Source: Bryobacteraceae bacterium
GTDB taxonomy: Bacteria > Acidobacteriota > Terriglobia > Bryobacterales > Bryobacteraceae
Direction: 5' to 3'
DNA: 64,000 nucleotides
Assembly (NCBI GenBank): GCA_026129905.1
Contig: JAHCHE010000001.1
Coordinates: forward strand, 124,001 to 188,000
Shown here in pieces: positions 38,260-45,583 of this stretch (within the stretch, counting starts at the first letter, position 1; every line of letters starts with the position of its first letter). The notes below the pieces were generated by a model. It was not told where the DNA came from. It did not search any database and saw only the letters and a program-made list of their open reading frames with translations. The position numbers were made by a program, and so were the translations under genes.

Positions 38260-38289
38260 TTGACTGGTGTACAAAGAGGAGAGTATTAT
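38260..38289 (+). promoter_or_regulatory. Promoter of the tubulin-like operon
   Basis: TTGACT (38260-38265) and TATTAT (38284-38289) are 18 bases apart, among the best sigma70-like matches in the window. The leader to the ATG at 38441 would be about 145 bases. Confidence 0.6.
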
Positions 38290-38440
38290 TACGGAGCTAA
38301 ATCCTGATGCCAGGCCGTTTGCTCATCAGCTCGAGAGCGAGCAGGAGGCGACTCCTCCGAGCGTCCGGGAGCCGGGGCCGCGCACCTTTCTCACGCCACG
38401 GCTCCAACATCGGCGCCTCGGAATTTACGCGAAGTCTGCC

Positions 38441-39760
38441 ATGAGATGCCCCTATTCGAAGTGCCCGGGCGATGTCCCGGACGCCGCGCATTCCTGCGGG
38501 GCTTGCCATCGCCGCGTACGGTATTGCCCGGAATGCCGCGCCGCCAATCGCACCCTCGCGCGGTATTGCCGGCGTTGCGGCAGCGCGTTCGCGCGCCGGC
38601 CGGAATGGCCAAGCGTTCAGCGAGACGCGGCGCGCTCGGGGCATGTTCCCTCGGACTTGGCATACGACCGTTTTGAATCCGCGAATGGCGACCCACTGGA
38701 ACTGCTGTGGCCGGAACAGCGCGTCGGGCGTGGGCGCGAACGGTTCACCGCGCCGCTAGTGGCCGAGCACGGCTTGCTGGCCGCCTGTTCCACGCTCGGA
38801 AGAGTCACGATCCTGAATCGATTCACGGGCGAGGTTATGGACGCCTGGACGATCGGTCCGGGGACCGAGGGTGAGTTCTCGGCGCTGTTCTGCGGCGACT
38901 GGCTGGTGGCCGGCGGCGATCGCGCGATTGGCGGGATCTCGCTGGCGCGGCCGTTTCGCTCCTGGGAGGAAGCGCCCTTCCGCCTGCCGGCGCCGGACTG
39001 GGTCGCCGCGCTGGAGGAACCGGTCCGCTGGTCGCTAATCGCCTGCGAGCGCGGATCGAGCGGCGGCTATATTCTGGCCGTGACGTCGACGGCCTCCGCG
39101 AGCCGGGCTTACTGCTTGGACGTCGATTCCGGCGAGCCTATCGGTCCGGCCAAGTTCATCGACCTGCCGTCCATCGGGCCGCCCGTCTGGGGAGGCGCCG
39201 GGAAAGCGTACGCGCTGACGAGCGAAGGCAATGTGATCCGGATCGACGTCGAAAGCGGCAAACTGGTCCCGTCGAAGCATCGGATCGAGGAGCCGGACCT
39301 GAACACCGCGCCGGTATGGCAGGACGAGAACCTGTTCTTCTTCAACCTGAGCGGAAATCTCTGCGCCTGCGCGACGCGGGAAGAGGCCCCCGGCGCTCCG
39401 ACGCGGATATCCGAGTTAAAACTGACCAGCGTGAGCGGCTTTTCCGTGTCTCCGCTGGGAGTACTCGTGGGTTGCGCGACCGGCATGGCGCTGCTGTCTC
39501 GAACCGGACAGCGGTTGTGGCGATCAAATCACGACATTGACGCCTGCGGGGCGCCGCCGATCACCATGGGGTCGGTGGGCGCCGGCACGGCAACGAATCA
39601 GCGCGCGGTCTACGTTTGCGACCTCCGCGGGAGTTCGTTCCGATTCCGGCCGCGGACGCTGGGACCTGGAACCGTTGCGGCGCCGCCGGCGTGCGCCGAG
39701 GGCGTTGTCTACGCGTGTTCGCTTGACGGCGACATCAGCGCCGTCCGGATTGCGGCATGA
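38441..39760 (+). CDS. Double zinc-ribbon protein with PQQ/WD-like beta-propeller
   Basis: A 439-residue protein. Four cysteine pairs at residues 3/8, 19/22, 29/32 and 43/46 make two zinc ribbons. From about 65 onward the sequence is repetitive beta structure with blades such as LLAACSTLGRVTILNRFTGEV, GKAYALTSEGNVIRIDVESGKLV and GVVYACSLDGDISAVRIA, typical of PQQ-like propellers and not enzymatic as far as I can see. No signal peptide or membrane span is present, so it should be cytoplasmic, perhaps a scaffold. ATG at 38441 starts the first ribbon (MRCPYSKC); the open frame before it lies within the leader. The stop overlaps the start of the VWA gene (ATGA). Confidence 0.8.
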   Translation: MRCPYSKCPGDVPDAAHSCGACHRRVRYCPECRAANRTLARYCRRCGSAFARRPEWPSVQRDAARSGHVPSDLAYDRFESANGDPLELLWPEQRVGRGRERFTAPLVAEHGLLAACSTLGRVTILNRFTGEVMDAWTIGPGTEGEFSALFCGDWLVAGGDRAIGGISLARPFRSWEEAPFRLPAPDWVAALEEPVRWSLIACERGSSGGYILAVTSTASASRAYCLDVDSGEPIGPAKFIDLPSIGPPVWGGAGKAYALTSEGNVIRIDVESGKLVPSKHRIEEPDLNTAPVWQDENLFFFNLSGNLCACATREEAPGAPTRISELKLTSVSGFSVSPLGVLVGCATGMALLSRTGQRLWRSNHDIDACGAPPITMGSVGAGTATNQRAVYVCDLRGSSFRFRPRTLGPGTVAAPPACAEGVVYACSLDGDISAVRIAA

Positions 39761-41391
39761 AACAACCGATTCTGCTCGCTTGCCTTTGCCTGCTTTCGTT
39801 CCGGTGGCTCGAAGGCCAGATCTCGCACGCGTATTTTCTTGACGCCTCCGGCAGCATGAAGGGACTGATCGGCGCCCCTGGCTCGGCGGCGAGGGACCGG
39901 ATCGCGAAGGCGCTGGAGGCGGTTCCGAACGAGCTGAATCCCGGGTCCATCCGCGAAGTGCACATATTCAACACCACAACGTCGCCGGCGCAACCGGCCG
40001 GCGGTTCGTGGAGTCCGTCAGCCGTAGGGCAGTACGTACGGGAGCGGCTGCCGAGTTCGGGCAACACCGATCTGCTGGAGGTGCTTGAAACAGCTACCCG
40101 GGGCGCGAAGGCCAACGCAGAGAATGTCACGTTCGCCTGGGTGCTGACCGACAATGTGAACGACCCGAGGGGTCAGGGGAGCGACGTCCAGAACACGCGC
40201 CGGTTCTACGGTCGAATGTTCGAGGAGCCGTCGGCCATCCGGCGGGTCTACTTCTTTCCCCTGCGCGAGGCCCGCATGGTGCTGTACCTGCTCGTGCTGT
40301 CGGAGGAGCCAGGCATGGCCAAACTCGACCTCGACCGGCTGGAGAACGCGCTGGACGCCTACGGCCGCGCGGTCTCCGCCCCGCGAATCCGCGCCAAGCC
40401 GGTGGGCGGGGAGCAGCCGGTTGAAATCGACCGGCGCGTCGAGTTCGAGGGCGCCGAGGAGAAAGTTCGCGCCGAGGTAGTAGGTCAGGGCCGGCGGGCA
40501 GTGCTGCGGGTCGCCGGTCTGAAGGAAGGCGAACCGTTGCGGGGCACGTTCCGGATACGGCTGCGGTCACGGTTCAACGAATGGCGCATCGAGAAGGCGA
40601 CGGTAAAGGATACGAGCCTTCGCGGCCTGACATCGGACGATTTCCCCAACATCAACGACCGCATGTCCGCTCGACTCACCCCGAGCGCCGTGGCCATCGA
40701 TCCGCGGGCCACCAGCGCCGTGCGCTACGCCCTGGAATTGGGACCAGCCGGAGACGCGCCGGTTCCCAACGCTCCGTTCTTCACGTTAGCCGCGCTCAAT
40801 CCCGACGGCGCCGGCCTCGTTCGCGGGCAACTGGCGCTTCGAATCGACGAGGTCAAGCTGGCGCTGAAGATTTTCAACGACCCGGAAGCTACGGAGGCAA
40901 TCCAGAACGTCTTCCAATTACGCGACATCGAGTACTTTGTGCCTCGGGAACGGCAGGCGGAGGAACTCCGGCTGGATTTCACGCTTCCGGTGGAGTTCGA
41001 GGTGGAGTACACGCACTGGACGCGCTGGCTCGCCCTGGCGGCGGTGATCGGCGCGCTGGCGGTTGCGGGCTTCGTTCTAGTCGGAGGCGGAAAACGCCGG
41101 GTCTTTGTGCGGCTCGAGGGGTACTCCAGCCAGCCCGTGCCGCTTGAAGCGGGAAAACCCCTGGCCATTGCGCCGGGAGGCCAAGCGCTGGCGAAGCTGG
41201 AGTTGACGCGAACGGGGCGGCTGGTGTGCCGTCCCGTCGACAACGCGACGGTGAACGGGGGGCGGAAGGCCGCAGTCATCGCCCCCGGCGGCACGATCGC
41301 GATCCAGTTCCAGGGAGCGGAGTACAGGTACCGGGCGGAGCTGGTCAAGGCGGCGGCCGCGAAGCCCCCGCGGGGTTCAGGCATGTACTAA
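39757..41391 (+). CDS. Membrane-anchored VWA-domain protein
   Basis: A 544-residue protein. A signal peptide (ILLACLCLLSF) is followed at once by a VWA-like domain with a complete MIDAS start, Asp29-Ala-Ser-Gly-Ser33 (YFLDASGSMKG), and SGNTDLLEVLE/WVLTDNVND strands. A middle beta-rich region (about 220-415) precedes one membrane span (about 424-444) and a C-terminal cytoplasmic beta domain (about 448-540; FVRLEGYSSQPVPLEAGKPLAIAPGG, NATVNGG) that resembles an FHA or ubiquitin-like sandwich without clear motifs. VWA domains bind protein ligands through a metal. It would display the VWA in the periplasm and contact cytoplasmic partners. Overlaps the previous gene by four bases. Confidence 0.82.
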   Translation: MKQPILLACLCLLSFRWLEGQISHAYFLDASGSMKGLIGAPGSAARDRIAKALEAVPNELNPGSIREVHIFNTTTSPAQPAGGSWSPSAVGQYVRERLPSSGNTDLLEVLETATRGAKANAENVTFAWVLTDNVNDPRGQGSDVQNTRRFYGRMFEEPSAIRRVYFFPLREARMVLYLLVLSEEPGMAKLDLDRLENALDAYGRAVSAPRIRAKPVGGEQPVEIDRRVEFEGAEEKVRAEVVGQGRRAVLRVAGLKEGEPLRGTFRIRLRSRFNEWRIEKATVKDTSLRGLTSDDFPNINDRMSARLTPSAVAIDPRATSAVRYALELGPAGDAPVPNAPFFTLAALNPDGAGLVRGQLALRIDEVKLALKIFNDPEATEAIQNVFQLRDIEYFVPRERQAEELRLDFTLPVEFEVEYTHWTRWLALAAVIGALAVAGFVLVGGGKRRVFVRLEGYSSQPVPLEAGKPLAIAPGGQALAKLELTRTGRLVCRPVDNATVNGGRKAAVIAPGGTIAIQFQGAEYRYRAELVKAAAAKPPRGSGMY

Positions 41392-41414
41392 GGTTGATGG
41401 GTGGCGGAGGTCCG

Positions 41415-42179
41415 ATGAAAACGCACGCCATTGTTCTCACTCTTGTTTCGCTTGGCTTTCTGGCTGCGCCTCCGGCGCATGCGCAACAGCCGGCGCAGTA
41501 CCAACTGATTCGCGTTAAGTACCGGCTGCTGGATCGCAACGGCAGGCCCTTGACGAGAGCTTCCATTTCCGCCCGGCTCGATTCGGGAAGCAGCCGTGCG
41601 CCGTCGGACCGGACGCTTCGGACGCTGGCGGGCAGCGAGGAGTTCGTCTACTCGCTGGACGATCCGGGTTTCATCATCTTCTCGAACCAGCAGTACGCCG
41701 ATGAGGCGGGGATGACCGAGCTTCCGGTCATCGTCTACGCCAACCGCTCCGAACCGATCGACTACGAGCTCAGCAGCCTCTATGGCGTCGAGCGCACGAA
41801 TCGGGTCGCGGCGCGGGACCGCAAAGCGGCGTTCACGCTGTCGGACGCGGGCAGTACCCGCGAACTGCGATTGGATGCGGTCGGCGGGGTCCCGTCGATG
41901 AATTACCTGATCGCGGCTGGCTTGTGGCTAGGCGCGACGATCATGGGGGGACTGCTGTTCTTCCGGGGAGTTTACCGTTCGCTGTTGGCGGGCGGACGGT
42001 CGATCGAGCTGAGCCGCGCGTTGTGCTGGTCCGGGTTCATGTTAATCACGCTGGTCGCGTTGGGGCTCGCCTACTGGCTGTTCCTACCGCACATCGTGAA
42101 CCTATATGTCCTGACGGTCTTTCTATTCGCCATCTGGTTTCTACACCTGCTGTTCACGGTCCTGCCAAAGCGCGCCTGA
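41415..42179 (+). CDS. Small exported/membrane protein of the tubulin-like operon
   Basis: I do not recognise this 254-residue protein. It has a clear signal peptide (LTLVSLGFLAAPPAHAQ), a periplasmic beta-rich domain (about 24-155; VKYRLLDRNGRPLTRASISARL) and three C-terminal membrane spans (about 162-185, 198-220, 228-250). The first span is followed by FFRGVYRSLLAGGRSIELSRALCW, a basic cytoplasmic loop. The start at 41415 lies 23 bases after the VWA stop, with GGAGG upstream. A channel-less membrane adaptor for the neighbouring VWA protein is the simplest guess; that is inference only. Confidence 0.75.
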   Translation: MKTHAIVLTLVSLGFLAAPPAHAQQPAQYQLIRVKYRLLDRNGRPLTRASISARLDSGSSRAPSDRTLRTLAGSEEFVYSLDDPGFIIFSNQQYADEAGMTELPVIVYANRSEPIDYELSSLYGVERTNRVAARDRKAAFTLSDAGSTRELRLDAVGGVPSMNYLIAAGLWLGATIMGGLLFFRGVYRSLLAGGRSIELSRALCWSGFMLITLVALGLAYWLFLPHIVNLYVLTVFLFAIWFLHLLFTVLPKRA

Positions 42180-42219
42180 CAAGCGAAAAGGCGGCTGAAC
42201 AGCGAACAGGGGAGAACGC

Positions 42220-45200
42220 ATGAGCTACGATTACCGAATCATGTCGGCCTCGGGCGCGCAACCCCAGGCGGGCGAGACGCCGGCGGCGGAACGCGCCGAG
42301 GCCATCCGGCCCACCGTCCTGATCGGGCTGGGCGGCACGGGCGGGGATGTTGTCCTCAAAGTGCGCAAGAAGATCTTCGAGCGCTACGGGCGGCCGCAGG
42401 ATTTCCCGGCGCTGCAATACCTGTACATCGATACCGACACGTCGAACCAGCACATCGACTCGACACTGCTGGAGGAGTTCAAACTCAATCCAGCCGAGCG
42501 CTACGACGCCATCGTGCCCGACACGTCCAGGTACACGCGGCACCTGAGCCAGTACCCGCGAATCAAGGCCTGGTGGTATCCCTCCATGCACGACTTGGGC
42601 GCCATGACGGTCGGCGCGGGCCAGATCCGCGGTTACAGCCGGCTGGGTTTTTTCGCGAAGTTCAGCGAGATCCGGGCCGCAATCGAGAACGCGTTGAACT
42701 CCGCCAACGCCAGCGCCGACGAAATGCTCCGGCGCTGGCGCGTGGAAGTGGAAACCGCCCGCGGAGCGAACATCTATATCGTGGCGTCGCTGGCCGGCGG
42801 AACCGGAAGCGGCATGTTCATCGACACGGCATTCCTGTGCCGGACGCTGAGTCCGTCGTCGGTCACGGTCGGATACCTGGTTCTTCCAGGAGTCTTCCTG
42901 CGGAACCAGGAGCGGATCTTCGCCAACAGCTACGCCGCGCTGAAGGAACTGGAGCATTTTTCGTTCCCGGAGAACGGATTTCCCTACCAATGGTCGGACG
43001 GTTATCCGCCGGCCGCGCGGCTGCCGCTGCCGCCGCCTCCGTTCAGCTATTGCTACCTGCTGGACAGCACGAACGAGGACGGCAAGGCGCTGGAATTCAA
43101 AACGCGATACACGATGTTCGAGATGATCGCGAACAGCATCTTTCACGACTTCGGCTCCTCGGTGTTCGCGGCCAAGAAACGAAGCGTGCGGGTCAACCTC
43201 GATCAATTTCTGACCGGCTTCTACGCCGCACAGATCAAAGACCCCCACGACCCGAGAAAGAACCTGCTCACCGAAGCGTTCACAACGCGCCAATCGTCGT
43301 TCGGCCTCACCAGCATGCAGTACCCGGCCGATCGCATCAAGCGGGCGCTGGCGGCGAAGTTGAGCGCTGACATCGTGCGCCGCCTGAAAACGGGACAGCC
43401 GCCGGCGGGCGAGTTCGGCAGATGGGTGCAGGAGCAGTTCTTCGACCGCGAGGTGGACCTGTTCATCGGCACAGCCATGATCGAGGGCCGGCCCACGCAG
43501 CGCAACGCCATTCTGGACGCGCTCTACCGCTCGTCCCAGCCGGGCAAGACAATCGTCGACGCGGTGGAGGAGCATGTCCAGGCCGTGCAGCACACGGCGG
43601 AGACGCGCGGCTACGAAGGCCGAAGCATGACGCTGAGCCAGTATCTCCGCTCCGAGGTCGAGCGCGCACTGGTCAAGATTCGCGACGAGAACTTCGACCG
43701 CGACCCTATGAAATGGGGTGACTGGATGCGCTGGATCAAGGAGAACAAGGAGGGTTTCCTGGCGCGCGAAATCGTGGGCAGCGTCGCGCCGAATGGCGAA
43801 CGCACCCCGGCGCGGCTTGAGACCGCGTTCAGCGGCATCGTCAACGACTCGGAGAAGGGCATCACCTTCGCCAGGCACCTGGCAAAGGAGATGCGGCGCA
43901 TCCTGACCGATGAGGCCTTTCCCTACCGGGCCACGTTCCGGCGCGAAGCGGAACAGCTTTCCGAGACGATCCAGTCGGCCCGCGCGGCCTACGAGGACAA
44001 GCTGGCGCTGATCCAGCGGCACGAGCACCAGCGCTGGCTGGTTCGCACCATGTTCGGAGGCGCCGAAATCGAGCACCTCCGGAACGGATTCTTCGAGAAC
44101 CTGCGCGAGTATCTGAAAGCGGTGGTCCGCCAACGGTCGCGGCAGGAAGCGATTCATATCTGCGATGTGATCCTGGAGCGACTTGGAGACGAGGGCCGGA
44201 TCGACGACAGGACCGGCGATCGCGTCGGCGATTTCGGCATCGCCGGGGACCTGCTGAAGCTGGAGAACACGCTCGAAAAACTGGCGCGCGCGCTCGACCA
44301 GACGCGGGAGGAATATTCTAAGCCGGTGGAAGACCAGAATACGCTGCTGATCTACGATCCAGTGGATATCGACAACCGGTACTATCCGCGCTATATCGGC
44401 GCCGACGACGCCGCCCGCGTGCGGAAGATCAACGAGACGGCGGCGGAACTGCTGGCCGTGCTCCCTTCCCCCGACGCGCTCGACCGGAAGGGCGTGAAGC
44501 TGATGGAGTTGCCCCGTTTGCTGGATGTCATCGGCGAGAAGGACACCGTCCAGCGCATCCTCGCCCACTGCCAACAGCCGTTTACCACCGTGCAGGACGA
44601 CTTCGAAGTTGTCGAGATGTTCTTCGATCGGTACAAGGACGAACACGAACAAAGGCGGCAATTATCGTTGCTGCTCTCCAAAGCGCGGGTCTGGCTCCAG
44701 CACAGCGAAGCGAGCCGCTTCGTGTTGGGCGAGGCAAATCGCACGTTCATCGTCGGTCGCTACAAAAATGTCAACAAGCCGGCAAACTACAACAAATTTG
44801 AACGCATGGTCGAGCAGTCCATCCAGCGCAAGCCGGCCTTTGAGGACCTGCCCGGCCGCAACGAAGTGATCTTTTATTCCGAGTGCGCGGGCTTCCCGAC
44901 CTGCTACTCGCGTGCGGTCCACGACATGAAAGAGTTCTACAACAAGCTGGCCTTCGAGCAATTTGCCAACCTGCACGCCGACCGGAACGAGCACAAGTTC
45001 AACGACATCCTCGAGATGACGGAGCGCGACCGGGATGAACTGGAAGAGGCCGTGCGCGTGTTCGTCATCGGCATGATTCTGGACGTCGTAACGCCGATCG
45101 CGGACGAGGAGGAGATGGTCTTCACCGTTCAGGAAAAGATTGGCTTGACGGTCCGCGCCCGCCCGATCGGGACCCAGCACCGCGCCGTGCATCACCTGCT

Positions 45201-45564
45201 GCATGACGACCGGCTGCGCATGCAGCTTAACCAGTTCATTCATGAACGGGAAGCAGACCTTCGCTCCGACCCGGCGGACTGGGCGAAGTATTACGCGGTG
45301 GTTTCGCACTATGAGAAACACATCTATCCGCCCAAAAAAGTGGAGAAAGTATCGAAGGAGCACCTATATCAGGCCACCACGGAAAACCTCGTGCTCCGTA
45401 GGAAAATCAGAGAAATCGAGACCGCCGCGGGCGCCGACCGGGAAGCTCTCGAGGCGAAGGGCCAGGAGTATCTGGAGAATTTCGCGGAGGCGGCCAGACC
45501 GCTGGCGGATCCCTTTGTCGCCGTGAAGCACACCTGGAAGCGCGCGGCGGCCGTGCGCGTCTGA
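42220..45564 (+). CDS. Large tubulin/FtsZ-superfamily GTPase (Tubulin_2-like)
   Basis: A 1114-residue protein, about three times the length of FtsZ. Near the N-terminus lies a T1-like nucleotide loop, GLGGTGGDVV (36-45); T3-like strand YLYIDTDTSNQHID follows, and the tubulin signature is intact as SLAGGTGSGMF (190-200). A possible T7-like VNLDQF occurs at about 325-330, with only one Asp at the catalytic positions. The remaining 700 residues are predicted helical with charged segments (DQTREEYSKPVEDQ; REIETAAGADREALEA) and carry no motif that I recognise. The tubulin-like family Pfam Tubulin_2 fits. ATG with GGGGAG upstream. It is the probable core of the operon, as a GTP-dependent polymer or switch. 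No membrane span. Confidence 0.85.
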   Translation: MSYDYRIMSASGAQPQAGETPAAERAEAIRPTVLIGLGGTGGDVVLKVRKKIFERYGRPQDFPALQYLYIDTDTSNQHIDSTLLEEFKLNPAERYDAIVPDTSRYTRHLSQYPRIKAWWYPSMHDLGAMTVGAGQIRGYSRLGFFAKFSEIRAAIENALNSANASADEMLRRWRVEVETARGANIYIVASLAGGTGSGMFIDTAFLCRTLSPSSVTVGYLVLPGVFLRNQERIFANSYAALKELEHFSFPENGFPYQWSDGYPPAARLPLPPPPFSYCYLLDSTNEDGKALEFKTRYTMFEMIANSIFHDFGSSVFAAKKRSVRVNLDQFLTGFYAAQIKDPHDPRKNLLTEAFTTRQSSFGLTSMQYPADRIKRALAAKLSADIVRRLKTGQPPAGEFGRWVQEQFFDREVDLFIGTAMIEGRPTQRNAILDALYRSSQPGKTIVDAVEEHVQAVQHTAETRGYEGRSMTLSQYLRSEVERALVKIRDENFDRDPMKWGDWMRWIKENKEGFLAREIVGSVAPNGERTPARLETAFSGIVNDSEKGITFARHLAKEMRRILTDEAFPYRATFRREAEQLSETIQSARAAYEDKLALIQRHEHQRWLVRTMFGGAEIEHLRNGFFENLREYLKAVVRQRSRQEAIHICDVILERLGDEGRIDDRTGDRVGDFGIAGDLLKLENTLEKLARALDQTREEYSKPVEDQNTLLIYDPVDIDNRYYPRYIGADDAARVRKINETAAELLAVLPSPDALDRKGVKLMELPRLLDVIGEKDTVQRILAHCQQPFTTVQDDFEVVEMFFDRYKDEHEQRRQLSLLLSKARVWLQHSEASRFVLGEANRTFIVGRYKNVNKPANYNKFERMVEQSIQRKPAFEDLPGRNEVIFYSECAGFPTCYSRAVHDMKEFYNKLAFEQFANLHADRNEHKFNDILEMTERDRDELEEAVRVFVIGMILDVVTPIADEEEMVFTVQEKIGLTVRARPIGTQHRAVHHLLHDDRLRMQLNQFIHEREADLRSDPADWAKYYAVVSHYEKHIYPPKKVEKVSKEHLYQATTENLVLRRKIREIETAAGADREALEAKGQEYLENFAEAARPLADPFVAVKHTWKRAAAVRV

Positions 45565-45583
45565 TTCGCGCCAGGAGCGCTGT

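Noticed and set aside
42154-44661. An 835-codon open frame on the minus strand
   Set aside because: It is the antisense shadow of the tubulin-like gene. Composition is His/Arg/Leu/Gln-rich, there is no family motif or binding site, and the + strand protein has clear motifs.
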